From Isoptericola sp. AK164 (GTDB taxonomy: Bacteria; Actinomycetota; Actinomycetes; Actinomycetales; Cellulomonadaceae): a stretch of DNA of 64,000 nt. The translations under genes and the position numbers were made by a program. Shown piece by piece: positions 17,847 to 27,981 of this stretch. The notes beneath the pieces were generated by a model, which had not been told where the DNA came from, made no database searches, and was given only the letters and a program-made list of their open reading frames with translations. The stretch covers positions 3,224,001 to 3,288,000 of the forward strand of contig NZ_CP119106.1 of NCBI RefSeq assembly GCF_029643425.1. Reading direction: 5' to 3'. Within the stretch, counting starts at the first letter, position 1; each line of letters starts with the position of its first letter.

Positions 17847-18142
17847 GATCCGGCTCCTCTCAACAGGTCCTGCAGGGTGGTGGTGTAGTCCTCGAAGGCA
17901 CGGCGCCCGTCGGACGTCAGTGCCAGGTAGGTCACGGGCCGACGCCCGGCGAACTCCTTGGTCTGCCGGACGTAGCCGGCGTCCTCGAGCTTGCGCAGGT
18001 GCGTCGAGAGGTTGCCCGCGGTCATGTCCAGGAGCTTCTGCAGCTTGGCGAAGGTGATCTCCTCGCCGGCGCTCAGCGCGGCCAGCGTCGAGACCACCCG
18101 CAGGCGCGCCGGGGCGTGGATGACCGTGTCGAGCTCGGTCAC
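17843..18142 (-). CDS. Winged-helix transcriptional regulator (HTH_34/ArsR-like)
   Basis: 99 residues, one compact winged helix: HAPARLRVVSTLAAL, EITFAKLQKLLDMTAGNLSTHLRKLEDAGYV (recognition helix), then wing residues KEFAGRRPVTYLALT and a C-terminal dimer helix. Such one-domain regulators commonly repress an adjacent ABC transporter operon; here it sits between the membrane protein and ATPase genes with four-base overlaps on both sides (GTGA, ATGA). The likely target is the palindrome at 18839-18850. Confidence 0.9.
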   Translation of the reverse strand: MTELDTVIHAPARLRVVSTLAALSAGEEITFAKLQKLLDMTAGNLSTHLRKLEDAGYVRQTKEFAGRRPVTYLALTSDGRRAFEDYTTTLQDLLRGAGS

Positions 18143-18798
18143 GACGGCACCCCGCCCTCGCGGCGGCGCCGGACGAGCAGCACGTGCCACACGAGCGTGA
18201 TGGCGAGGAATCCGCCCCCACCGACCGTGGCCATGACGAGATAGGTGGCCGGCATCCCGGCGAGCGTCGCGGCACCGCCGGTGAGCAGGATCCACACGCC
18301 GAGGACGTACAGGCCCGTGTCGTCGAAGAGCGCTCCTCCGGTCAGGTACATCACGCCGATGATGACGCAGGCCAGCGCGTTGGAGACGAGGCCGACGACC
18401 TCGCCCGACGCGTCCGCCCGTCCGAGCCCGGCCATGACGACCGGGAACACGAGGAAGGCCATCGGCCACGCGGTCCCCCACCGCGCCCCGGCGCGGCGCT
18501 CGGGCCCGCGGGTCCCCGCCGTGCGTCGGAGCGCGTGGACGATCGTGATGACGACGGCGGTGCCGAGCAGCGCCCCGAACAGAGCGAAGGCGAGGGCGTC
18601 CGGCGCGCCACCGAGCGCGCGGGCGCTCCACCACAGCGCCGTGTAGCCGACCAGCCAGGCGACCCCCCACACCAGGCAGAGCAGCCGGCCGTCGGGTTCC
18701 GTCCCGGCACGGGCGCGGCGCTGGGACTGCGCGATGAGGTCCAGCGTGGCGGCGGGGTCGAGCGGTCGGTCGGGACTGCTCTCGGACTCGGTGCTCAC
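18139..18798 (-). CDS. Six-helix membrane protein of unknown function
   Basis: 219 residues. A polar N-terminus (about 40 residues, with ATLDLIAQSQRRAR) precedes about six membrane segments (LVWGVAWLVGYTALWW, ALFGALLGTAVVITIV, AFLVFPVVMAGLG, ALACVIIGVMYLTGG, VLGVWILLTGGAATLAG, FLAITLVWHVLLV). It is the first gene of the regulator/ABC operon. GTG 18798 follows AGGAG. Proteins of this type often accompany HTH_34 regulators, but no function is assigned. It may modulate the exporter or sense an envelope signal. Confidence 0.8.
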   Translation of the reverse strand: MSTESESSPDRPLDPAATLDLIAQSQRRARAGTEPDGRLLCLVWGVAWLVGYTALWWSARALGGAPDALAFALFGALLGTAVVITIVHALRRTAGTRGPERRAGARWGTAWPMAFLVFPVVMAGLGRADASGEVVGLVSNALACVIIGVMYLTGGALFDDTGLYVLGVWILLTGGAATLAGMPATYLVMATVGGGGFLAITLVWHVLLVRRRREGGVPS

Positions 18799-18838
18799 GA
18801 TCGACTCCTGAGGGGGATCCGTTTCGAGGTTTGCGCTA

Positions 18839-18880
18839 CAAACTACTTTGCATCATGCCACGGGCCGAGCGGTCCGACAA
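18839..18880 (-). promoter_or_regulatory. Promoter and candidate operator of the regulator/ABC operon
   Basis: On the minus strand TTGTCG (18880-18875) and CATGAT (18857-18852) are separated by 17 bases. Directly downstream of the -10 lies the imperfect palindrome CAAACTACTTTG (18839-18850), overlapping the expected transcription start, as expected for autorepression by the winged-helix regulator. Confidence 0.6.
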
Positions 18881-18980
18881 GACCCGACAATGTGATCGCG
18901 GCCCGCGACGACCTCCGCCACGCAAGCAGGTGCTGCTGCGCGGTCCGGGCCGTCCGCCGTCGAACCCCTGACCACCCCCT

Positions 18981-19044
18981 CGTTGTGGGCATGAAACCTG
19001 CAGGTCCGCACCGGTCCGGACCTGCAGATTTCATGCCCACAGCG
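18981..19044. repeat. Long palindromic repeat, copy 2
   Basis: 28-bp arms 18981-19008 and 19017-19044 around an 8-base loop, sharing the arm CGTTGTGGGCATGAAA and CTGCAGGT with copy 1. Within the stem there is one G-T wobble and one C-A mismatch; the tip sequence differs from copy 1 but still pairs. It lies between divergent genes (18798 leftward, 19072 rightward), so a terminator role alone does not explain it. Confidence 0.88.
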
Positions 19045-19059
19045 GGAGGCCGGCGCACT

Positions 19060-19065
19060 TAGGCT
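19060..19065 (+). promoter_or_regulatory. -10 element TAGGCT of the CPBP gene
   Basis: TAGGCT ends six bases before GTG 19072 and no Shine-Dalgarno is present, the usual geometry of a leaderless actinobacterial mRNA. No -35 match was found; the repeat's right arm occupies that position. Confidence 0.55.
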
Positions 19066-19071
19066 GGCGCC

Positions 19072-19908
19072 GTGACCGCACCGGAGCCCGCCGTCCAGGA
19101 CCGCTGGACCCCGCCCGCGCCCGCCGCGCCGGCCCGCACGCCGCAGGAACGCCGTCGGACCGGGGCCGAGATCTGGCTCGTCCTCGGCCTCAGCCTCGGA
19201 CAGAGCGCGATCTACGCGGTCGTCAACATCCTCGCCCGGCTCACCTCCGGCACCGCGCTGGCCGAGCAGTCCGCCACCCTGAACGCCACCCGGTCGGCAC
19301 GCCCCTACCTCGACCTGACCTACCAGCTGCTCGGCATCGCCTTCGCCGTGCTGCCCGTCGCCCTCGCGATCTACCTCCTCAGCGCCCGCGGGCCCGGGAC
19401 CCTGCGCCGCATCGGGTTCGACGCCGCCCGCCCCGGCCGCGACACCGCCTGGGGGTTCGCGCTCGCCGCCGCGATCGGCATCCCCGGGCTGGCGTTCTAC
19501 ACGCTCGGCCGCGCGCTCGGCATCACCGTGGAGATCCAGGCCAGCGCCCTGGCCGACTACTGGTGGACAGTCCCCGTGCTCGTCCTGGCCGCCCTGCAGA
19601 ACGGCCTCCTCGAGGAGGTCGTCGCCGTCGCCTACCTGCACGAACGCACCGCGGACCTCGGCTGGCACCGGGTGACGTTCGTCGTGACCAGCGCGCTGCT
19701 GCGCGGTTCGTACCACCTCTACCAGGGCTTCGGGCCGTTCCTCGGCAACGTGGTGATGGGGATCGTCTTCTCCTGGTTCTACACCTCGCGCTGGGGGCGG
19801 CACCGCGTGCTGCCCCTGGTGATCGCGCACACGCTGCTCGACATCGTGGCGTTCGTGGGCTACGCCTTCCTGCCGGCCGACTGGCTCGCGGCCCTCGGCG
19901 TCGGATGA
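19072..19908 (+). CDS. CPBP-family intramembrane metalloprotease-like protein
   Basis: 278 residues, about seven hydrophobic segments. The conserved CPBP positions appear as LLEEVVAVAYL (motif 1, EE), RGSYHLYQG (motif 2 His) and IAHTLLD (motif 3 His), all within the C-terminal half. Motif 1 lacks the usual FR after EExx, a variation seen in this actinobacterial subgroup. The family includes CAAX prenyl protease-like and bacteriocin self-immunity proteins; the function here is unknown. A proline-rich cytosolic N-terminus of about 25 residues precedes the first helix. Confidence 0.85.
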   Translation: MTAPEPAVQDRWTPPAPAAPARTPQERRRTGAEIWLVLGLSLGQSAIYAVVNILARLTSGTALAEQSATLNATRSARPYLDLTYQLLGIAFAVLPVALAIYLLSARGPGTLRRIGFDAARPGRDTAWGFALAAAIGIPGLAFYTLGRALGITVEIQASALADYWWTVPVLVLAALQNGLLEEVVAVAYLHERTADLGWHRVTFVVTSALLRGSYHLYQGFGPFLGNVVMGIVFSWFYTSRWGRHRVLPLVIAHTLLDIVAFVGYAFLPADWLAALGVG

Positions 19909-19978
19909 CCTGACCGACCGACGGTCGACCCGGGCACGGATCACCCTCTCTCGACCGGCCCGACGCGGCCCGCGCACC

Positions 19979-19984
19979 TAGACT
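19979..19984 (+). promoter_or_regulatory. -10 element TAGACT of the flippase-like gene
   Basis: TAGACT ends seven bases before ATG 19992, with no ribosome-binding site between, implying a leaderless message. Confidence 0.55.
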
Positions 19985-19991
19985 CGCCGAT

Positions 19992-22763
19992 ATGTCCCGA
20001 GCCAGCGGCGAGGCCCCCGCGGGCCCCGGCACCCCGCCGAGCACGGTGCACGACGTCGGCTCCTCCCGCCGGGAGGACGCCCAGCCGCCCACCGGCGCCT
20101 TCGACGCGCTCTTCCTCGCCGGCGGCGTCCCCGACGACGACGCCGGCCTCGTCCGCGTCGTCGACACGCCCGAGCAGCGGGTGCGCAACCCCTCCGACCT
20201 GCTCGGCATCATCAGCAGCGCCGTCGGCGTCGCACTGGTGCTGGTGCTGTCGGTCGTCGCCCACGGCACCACCGAGGGCGTCACCGCCGACGTGCGCGCG
20301 TTCAACACCCTCCTCGGCGAGCTGCTGTTCATCCCCGTGGTCGTCCTCGAGGGACTCGTCACGCTGTTCGTGCCCGTCGTGGTGCTCGTCGAGCTCGCCG
20401 TCCGGCGCCTGGGCCGCCAGGTCGTCGAGTCGATCGTCGCCGCCACGTTCGGGCTCGTGCTCGGCGTCCTCGCGGTGCTGATGGTCGACTGGTGGGGCGG
20501 CGACGAGCTGCTGCGGTCGCTGTCGATCTTCCGCGACGGCGCCTGGCAGATCACGATCCCCGGGTACGTGGCGGGCCTGGCGGCACTGCTCACCACCGCC
20601 GGCCCGCGCACCCGCCGGCGCACCGTGCGCTGGTCGTGGAACGTCCTCTACCTCGCCCTGATCATCGCCCTCATCACCGGGCAGGCGCCGCTGCCGGGCG
20701 TCCTGGTCGCCCTGCTGCTCGGCCGCCTGGCGGGCCAGACCGTGCAGTACGCCTCCGGCGTGCGCTCCGAGCGGGCCTACGGCGGCGAGCTCGTCACCGC
20801 CGTGCGCCGCGCCGGCTTCCGCCCGACGACGCTGGTGCGCGTGCGCGACGTCACGGCGCCCGCCGACGCCGGGGCCGCGGAGGACGCCGCTCGCCCGGAG
20901 CTGCCCGACGAGACGGTCACCGACGTCGACGCCTCCGGCGAGGTCACCTCGCGCACCACGCTGCGGGCCCTGCTGCGCAACCGACCCCGGTACGGCACCC
21001 GCCGCACCACCGGCACCGGTGCCGACGACCCACGCTCCCGGATCCCGTCGGCGCAGACCCTCGCCGACCCCGCCACCCGGGCCCTGACCCGCACCGGCGA
21101 CGCCCGGGTCTACGCGATGTTCACCCCGGACGGGGACCGCCGCGACGTCGTCGTCCTCGACGGGGACCGCCACGTCGTCGGCGTGCTCACCCGGCTGTGG
21201 CGCGGCCTGCGCCTGCGGGGCCTGGAGGGCCGGGCGCAGGTGTCGCTCAAGGCCGTCGCCGAGCGCACCGCGATGCTCACCTACGCGGCCGACGCCGCGC
21301 ACGTCCGCACCCCGCGCCTGCTCGGCGTCGGCGAGGCCGCAGACTCGATCGTGCTCGTCACCGAGCACGCCGTCGGTGCCGTGCCCTGGCGCGACCTGCC
21401 CGACGCGGCGCTCGCCGGGGCGCGCGGCGACGCCGTCCTGGCCGCCGCCTGGGCGCAGCTCGGGCGGGCGCACGAGGCCGGACTGACGCACCACGCGCTC
21501 ACGCCGGACGTGCTGCTCGTCGACTCCGACGGCCCCCGACCCCGCGTCTGGCTGACGGGCTGGGAGCAGGGCGAGATCGCCTCGACCGTCCTGGGCCGCC
21601 GGCTCGACCTGGTCCAGATGCTCGCGCTGCTGGCCCTGCGGGTCGGCCCGCGCCGCGCCGTCGCCTCGGCGGTGCGGGCGCTCGACGCCGACGACGTCGC
21701 CGCCGTCGGGCCGCTGCTGCAGTCCATCGCCCTGCCGGCCGTGACGCGCGTGGCCGTGCGGCAGCGGCGCGGGATGCTCGACGAGCTGCGCGACGCCCTC
21801 GTCGAACGGCTGCCGCAGGTCGACGTCCAGCCGCAGAACATCACACGGTTCGGCGCACGGACCGTCGTCACGCTCGCGCTGTCGATCGTGGTGGTGACCG
21901 CCCTGGTCACCACCATGAACCTCGACGAGATCACCGACGCCGTGAGCCGGGCCAACCCCTGGTGGGTGGTCGCGTCCTTCGCCCTCGGGGCGATCACGTG
22001 GTTCGGGGCCGCCCTGACGTTCGTCGCGTTCTCCCCGCGACGGCTGCCGCTCTGGCGCGCCACGCTGACGCAGATGGCGGGGTCGTTCGTGGCGCTCGCG
22101 GCACCGGCCGGCATCGGTCCCGCGGCGCTGAACCTGCGGATGCTCACCCGGCGCGGCGTCGAGCTGCCGATGGCCGTCGCGACGGTGGCGCTGGTGCAGG
22201 TGTCGCAGTTCGTCGTCACCGTGGTGCTGCTGGTCGTGCTGTCGATCTTCACCGGGTCGGGCGGGCTCATCGAGCTGCCCTCGATCACGGTGCTGCTCAC
22301 CATCGCCGGGGTGGCGACCGTCGTCGTGGCGACGCTGCTGGTCCCGGCGATCCGCCGCTGGGTGTGGGGCAAGATCCGGCCCACGCTGGAGCAGGTCTGG
22401 CCGCGGCTGTCGCAGATGCTCGGCCAGCCGACCCGTCTGGCGCTCGGCATCGGCGGCAACGTGGTGATGTCGCTGGGGTACGTGCTGGCGTTCGACGCAG
22501 CGCTGGCCGCCTTCGGCCAGTCCCTCAACCTCATCGACGTCGCCGTCATCTACCTGGTGGGCAACGCGCTGGGTGCGCTGGTGCCGACTCCGGGCGGTCT
22601 GGGCGGTGTCGAGGCGGCGCTGACGGCCGGTCTGACGGCCGCGGGCATCCCGGCGTCGATCGCGCTGTCCACGACCATCCTGTTCCGGCTGGTCACCTAC
22701 TGGGGCCGGGTGCCCTTCGGGTGGGCGGCGATGCGCTACCTGGAGCGCAAGGGCGACCTCTGA
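19992..22763 (+). CDS. Large flippase-like (LPG synthase TM) protein with degenerate kinase-like middle
   Basis: 923 residues in three parts. Residues about 65-270 hold an N-terminal membrane bundle. Residues about 360-560 look like a kinase fold: a phosphate-acceptor-like strand pair, then AHEAGLTHHALTPDVLLVD where an HGDLxxxNVL catalytic loop is expected, and TGW in place of DFG, so both catalytic aspartates appear lost. Residues about 615-920 match the lysylphosphatidylglycerol synthase transmembrane (AglD/YbhN) region, ending with VPTPGGLGGVEAAL. This C-terminal module is linked to lipid-linked substrate transport or flipping in other systems. Function unassigned. Confidence 0.8.
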   Translation: MSRASGEAPAGPGTPPSTVHDVGSSRREDAQPPTGAFDALFLAGGVPDDDAGLVRVVDTPEQRVRNPSDLLGIISSAVGVALVLVLSVVAHGTTEGVTADVRAFNTLLGELLFIPVVVLEGLVTLFVPVVVLVELAVRRLGRQVVESIVAATFGLVLGVLAVLMVDWWGGDELLRSLSIFRDGAWQITIPGYVAGLAALLTTAGPRTRRRTVRWSWNVLYLALIIALITGQAPLPGVLVALLLGRLAGQTVQYASGVRSERAYGGELVTAVRRAGFRPTTLVRVRDVTAPADAGAAEDAARPELPDETVTDVDASGEVTSRTTLRALLRNRPRYGTRRTTGTGADDPRSRIPSAQTLADPATRALTRTGDARVYAMFTPDGDRRDVVVLDGDRHVVGVLTRLWRGLRLRGLEGRAQVSLKAVAERTAMLTYAADAAHVRTPRLLGVGEAADSIVLVTEHAVGAVPWRDLPDAALAGARGDAVLAAAWAQLGRAHEAGLTHHALTPDVLLVDSDGPRPRVWLTGWEQGEIASTVLGRRLDLVQMLALLALRVGPRRAVASAVRALDADDVAAVGPLLQSIALPAVTRVAVRQRRGMLDELRDALVERLPQVDVQPQNITRFGARTVVTLALSIVVVTALVTTMNLDEITDAVSRANPWWVVASFALGAITWFGAALTFVAFSPRRLPLWRATLTQMAGSFVALAAPAGIGPAALNLRMLTRRGVELPMAVATVALVQVSQFVVTVVLLVVLSIFTGSGGLIELPSITVLLTIAGVATVVVATLLVPAIRRWVWGKIRPTLEQVWPRLSQMLGQPTRLALGIGGNVVMSLGYVLAFDAALAAFGQSLNLIDVAVIYLVGNALGALVPTPGGLGGVEAALTAGLTAAGIPASIALSTTILFRLVTYWGRVPFGWAAMRYLERKGDL

Positions 22764-22790
22764 GCCCTGTCGGGGACCCCGGACGCGCGA

Positions 22791-22849
22791 AGGCCCGCCG
22801 TCCGCGACTCCGCAGACGACGGGCCTCCGAGGCGCTGACCGAGGTCAGC
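22791..22849. terminator. Two hairpins between the flippase-like and HU genes
   Basis: The first stem pairs 22791-22802 (AGGCCCGCCGTC) with 22815-22826, with one mismatch that reads as a G-U pair on the minus-strand transcript. The second pairs CGCTGACC (22832-22839) with 22842-22849. They separate convergent genes and probably terminate hup on the minus strand. Confidence 0.6.
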
Positions 22850-22855
22850 GGAGGA

Positions 22856-23137
22856 TCACTTGGCGACAGCCTTCTTCAGCAGCGAGCCGGCGCTGATCTT
22901 GACGCCGTATCCGGCCGGGATCTGGATCTCCTCACCGGTGCGGGGGTTGCGGCCGGTGCGGGCGGCACGCTCGACGCGCTCGACCGACAGCAGACCGGTG
23001 ACCTTGACGGCCTCGCCCTTGCCGAGGGACTCGATGAGCACCTCCTGGAAGGCGTTGAGCGCAGCCTCGGCGTCCGACTTGGTCAGGTCGGCCTTGGCGG
23101 CGATGGCCGAGGCGAGCTCGGACTTGTTCAGCGACAT
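22856..23137 (-). CDS. HU-family DNA-binding protein (short)
   Basis: 93 residues, a single HU domain: MSLNKSELASAIAAKADL, then ARTGRNPRTGEEIQIPAG (the DNA-bending arm) and a short basic end KKAVAK. Histone-like protein that bends DNA and compacts the nucleoid. ATG 23137 is preceded by AGAAGGGA. Monocistronic, with terminator hairpins downstream. Compare the tailed HU at 12089: this one is the minimal form. Confidence 0.95.
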   Translation of the reverse strand: MSLNKSELASAIAAKADLTKSDAEAALNAFQEVLIESLGKGEAVKVTGLLSVERVERAARTGRNPRTGEEIQIPAGYGVKISAGSLLKKAVAK

Positions 23138-23298
23138 GTGAATCCCTTCTCCGGATCACGACGCACGGAGCCGTGCGCCGTCACGTTCACGGTCAGCCCG
23201 GTGGAACCGGTGGACCGGGAACACACTATGGAACATCCGCGGGTTCCTGCGACTTTTGGCCTCTTCGGCGCGCCAGCCGGACCCGTACGGACGGTTGG

Positions 23299-24060
23299 TC
23301 AGCTCAGCGGCCCCTGGGTGGGGCCCTGGCCGTGGTCGTCGTGCAGACGGCGTCGCGTCCGCATCAGCAGCACGGCCGCGACACCGATGATCGCCACGAG
23401 CGCGGCACCGTACAGCACCGGCATGGCCCCGGCGGCGGACGCGTCGTCCTCGGCGGGCGCCGACGGCGAGGACTCGTCGGCCGGGGCGGCCGCTCCGAGC
23501 CCCTCCATCTCGCCCGACTCGGACAGCTCGGCCTCGGCGGACGCGGCGGGCACCGGCTCGTCGGCCTGCTCGGCGGTGTCCTGGCCGCCCGTCACCGTGT
23601 AGGCGAAGCCGCCCTCGATCGGGTGCCCGTCCGAGGAGACGGCGCGCCAGGCGACCTCGTACTCGCCACCGGCGACCTGCTCGCCCACCGTGGCGGTCAC
23701 CACGGGGCCGTCGACGCTCACCTCGGCGTCGACGGCTTCGCCCGACGGCGGGGTCACCCGGACCTGGGTGCCGTCGGCGATGATGTCGGAGCTGTACGTC
23801 AGGGTCAGCGTGTCGACCGGCTCGTCCAGCGACGCCCCGTCCTCGGGGTCGGTGGACAGCAGCTGGTCGTGCGCGCTGGCGGACAGCGCGCCGAAGAGCA
23901 TCGCGGCCGTGCCGCCGACGGCGGTCAGCAGCATCGCGAGCGCCACGATCGCCGCGATGAGCCGGTTCCGTCGCTGCGGGCGGACCGGTGTCCAGTCCGG
24001 CCCCTCGGACGAGGCGGACGGTCGGGATCGAGGCCGGGGGCCCTCGGAATTCTGCGCCAC
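23299..24060 (-). CDS. CopC-domain copper resistance protein, membrane-anchored
   Basis: 253 residues. A cytosolic N-terminus of about 32 residues is followed by a signal-anchor (about 33-60), then a mature domain starting SASAHDQLLSTDPEDGA: His64 close to the cleavage site and the downstream DGHPIEGGFAYTVTG segment match the CopC Cu(II) site (N-terminal His plus DxH). An acidic, Ser/Ala-rich linker leads to a C-terminal helix (VLYGAALVAIIGVAAVLLM) and a basic tail. Periplasmic-side copper binding or delivery is inferred. GTG 24060 sits seven bases after a -10 (24073-24068). Confidence 0.88.
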   Translation of the reverse strand: MAQNSEGPRPRSRPSASSEGPDWTPVRPQRRNRLIAAIVALAMLLTAVGGTAAMLFGALSASAHDQLLSTDPEDGASLDEPVDTLTLTYSSDIIADGTQVRVTPPSGEAVDAEVSVDGPVVTATVGEQVAGGEYEVAWRAVSSDGHPIEGGFAYTVTGGQDTAEQADEPVPAASAEAELSESGEMEGLGAAAPADESSPSAPAEDDASAAGAMPVLYGAALVAIIGVAAVLLMRTRRRLHDDHGQGPTQGPLS

Positions 24061-24067
24061 GTGGCCG

Positions 24068-24073
24068 ACGATA
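24068..24073 (-). promoter_or_regulatory. -10 element TATCGT of the CopC-like gene
   Basis: On the minus strand TATCGT is followed after seven bases by GTG 24060; no Shine-Dalgarno is present, so leaderless initiation is likely. Confidence 0.5.
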
Positions 24074-24131
24074 GCCCCGCCGTCCGACGCTCGGCCAACG
24101 TCGACCCGGTGTCGTCGGGCACACTCGGGGT

Positions 24132-26180
<2,049 letters not shown>

Positions 26181-26220
26181 GGACCGGGTGAGGCCACCCC
26201 GCCCCGGATCTCGTCGTCGC

Positions 26221-26254
26221 CTGTCAGGATCGGGAGGGTGCCGGCCACTGACAG
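26221..26254. terminator. Hairpin downstream of nadE
   Basis: CTGTCAG (26221-26227) pairs perfectly with CTGACAG (26248-26254) around 20 bases. A weak terminator or a processing site is possible; no T-tract follows. Confidence 0.3.
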
Positions 26255-26325
26255 GGTGAAGGCCGGACCGCGTCGGGCGTGAGGCGGGCCGGTCGTGCCC
26301 CTGCTCCCGCCCGGAGGTGACCCTG

Positions 26326-26598
26326 ATGCTCGGCCCCTGGTACGACGTCGTCTGGAGCGTGCTCGCCCTGACAGCGCTGGTCCTGTTCGTCACCAGCGTC
26401 GTGCTGTGGGCACGGACGGTCTTCGCCACGGCGCCCCGCCAGCTGCTGTGGCTGGCGGTGATCGTCCTGCTGCCGGTGCTGGGACCGGTCGCGTTCCTCC
26501 TCGGTCGCCCGGCCGGACCTCGGTCCCCGGCCTCTCCCGCGCCACGCGCACCGGCGCGTCAGGACGCGTCCGATGCCCGAGGCAAGATGGCCCCATGA
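26326..26598 (+). CDS. PLDc_N-type small membrane protein
   Basis: 90 residues. Two hydrophobic helices (VVWSVLALTALVLFVTSVVLWAR and LLWLAVIVLLPVLGPVAFLLGR), the second with the LPxLGPxxF pattern of the phospholipase D N-terminal (PLDc_N) domain that is often found alone, then a Pro/Ala tail. ATG 26326 is fixed by a perfect GGAGGTGA at 26313-26320; a GTG at 26317 inside that site is rejected. The stop overlaps the amidohydrolase start (ATGA). Confidence 0.85.
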   Translation: MLGPWYDVVWSVLALTALVLFVTSVVLWARTVFATAPRQLLWLAVIVLLPVLGPVAFLLGRPAGPRSPASPAPRAPARQDASDARGKMAP

Positions 26599-27860
26599 CT
26601 TCCACGCAGCAGCCCACCACCCCGGGCACCACCCGCAGCTCCGTCGCCATCACGAACGGCCACGTCGTCCCCGTCGCCGGCGACCCGATCGAGCACGGCA
26701 CGGTCCTCGTCGAGAACGGTGTCATCACCGCCGTCGGCGCCGGCGTCGAGATCCCCGACGGCGTCCCCACCGTGGACGCGGGCGGCCGGTGGGTGCTGCC
26801 CGGGTTCGTCGAGTCCCACGGTCACGTCGGCGTGCACGAGGAGGCCGAGGGCTGGGCCGGCGACGACACCAACGAGAAGACGGCCCCGAACGGTGCCGCG
26901 TTCCGCGCGCTCGACGGGATCAACATCGAGGAGGAGGGGTTCCGCGATGCGCTCGCCGGCGGCGTGACCTCCGTCGTCGTCAAGCCGGGGTCCGCCAACC
27001 CCATCGGCGGGCAGACCGTCGCCATCAAGACCTGGGGCGGGCGCACCGTCGACGAGCAGGTCCTGCGCGAGGCCGTGTCGGTCAAGAGCGCGCTCGGCGA
27101 GAACCCGAAGCGAGTGTACGGCGAGCAGAAGAAGACGCCGTCGACCCGGCTCGGGGTGGCCTCGGTGATCCGCCAGGCCTTCCTCGACGCCCAGCACTAC
27201 GCGGCCGCACGCGCCGCCGCCGAGGCCAAGGGCGAGCCGTTCGCCCGCGACCTGACCAAGGAGACGCTGGCCCGCGTGCTCGACGGCGAGCTCGCCTGGG
27301 ACCAGCACACCCACCGCGCCGACGACATCGCCACCGCGATCCGCCTCGCGGACGAGTTCGGCTACCGGCTCGTGGTCAACCACGGCACGGACGGCGCCGC
27401 GGTCGCCGACGTGCTCGCCGAGCGCGAGATCCCGGTGATCTTCGGGCCGATGTTCACCACGCGCACCAAGGTCGAGCTGCGGAACCGCGACATCGCGCAC
27501 CTGGCCCGGCTGGCCGAGGCCGGCGTGACGGTCGCGATCACCACCGACCACCCGGTGGTGCCGATCAACTTCCTGGTGCACCAGGCCTCCCTGGCCGTCA
27601 AGGAGGGGCTGGACCGGCAGGTGGCCCTGGAGGCGCTCACCACCAACCCGGCGAGCATCCTCGGGCTGGACGACCGGATCGGCGCGCTGCGCCCCGGCCT
27701 GGACGGCGACGTCGTGGTCTGGTCCGACGACCCGCTGGACGTGAACGCCCGCGCCGAGCGCGTCTTCGTCACCGGCACCGAGGTGTACTCCTGGGACGCC
27801 ACGGCCGACGGCGGGCGGGGCGCGGGGCGCGTCGTCGAGCGGTCGGCACGCTTCGCATGA
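26595..27860 (+). CDS. Amidohydrolase-family metalloenzyme (imidazolonepropionase-like)
   Basis: 421 residues of the amidohydrolase TIM-barrel superfamily. Metal-binding positions visible: SHGHVGVHEE (the HxH of strand 1), WDQHTHRADD, VVNHGTDG, and TTDHPVVP with the terminal Asp. The opening ITNGHVVPVAGDPIEHGTVLV and closing GDVVVWSDDPLD strands form the urease-like beta sandwich. The subgroup resembles imidazolonepropionase-like hydrolases of unknown substrate. Coupled to the PLDc_N gene upstream by a four-base overlap. Confidence 0.88.
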   Translation: MTSTQQPTTPGTTRSSVAITNGHVVPVAGDPIEHGTVLVENGVITAVGAGVEIPDGVPTVDAGGRWVLPGFVESHGHVGVHEEAEGWAGDDTNEKTAPNGAAFRALDGINIEEEGFRDALAGGVTSVVVKPGSANPIGGQTVAIKTWGGRTVDEQVLREAVSVKSALGENPKRVYGEQKKTPSTRLGVASVIRQAFLDAQHYAAARAAAEAKGEPFARDLTKETLARVLDGELAWDQHTHRADDIATAIRLADEFGYRLVVNHGTDGAAVADVLAEREIPVIFGPMFTTRTKVELRNRDIAHLARLAEAGVTVAITTDHPVVPINFLVHQASLAVKEGLDRQVALEALTTNPASILGLDDRIGALRPGLDGDVVVWSDDPLDVNARAERVFVTGTEVYSWDATADGGRGAGRVVERSARFA

Positions 27861-27942
27861 GGCGGTCCCGGGGCGCCAGGCCGTCGCTCCGGCGCCCCGG
27901 GACCTGACCACCATGTGAGACACGCCACGAGAGGCCCGAGCA

Positions 27943-27963
27943 AGTTGCCTGCCCGGGGCAACT
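27943..27963. promoter_or_regulatory. Short hairpin or operator before the lipoprotein gene
   Basis: AGTTGCC (27943-27949) and GGCAACT (27957-27963) are inverted repeats around seven bases, 19 bases before the lipoprotein ATG. It could be a regulator-binding site or a terminator of the amidohydrolase gene. Confidence 0.3.
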
Positions 27964-27981
27964 CGGTGTCGAATCGTTCCT

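Noticed and set aside
16076-19044. Composite transposon bounded by the palindromic repeats
   Set aside because: No transposase or integrase lies between or beside the copies and no target duplication was seen; kept only as a repeat-bracketed operon.
26317-26325. GTG 26317 as start of the PLDc_N gene
   Set aside because: It lies inside the GGAGGTGA ribosome-binding site that serves ATG 26326.
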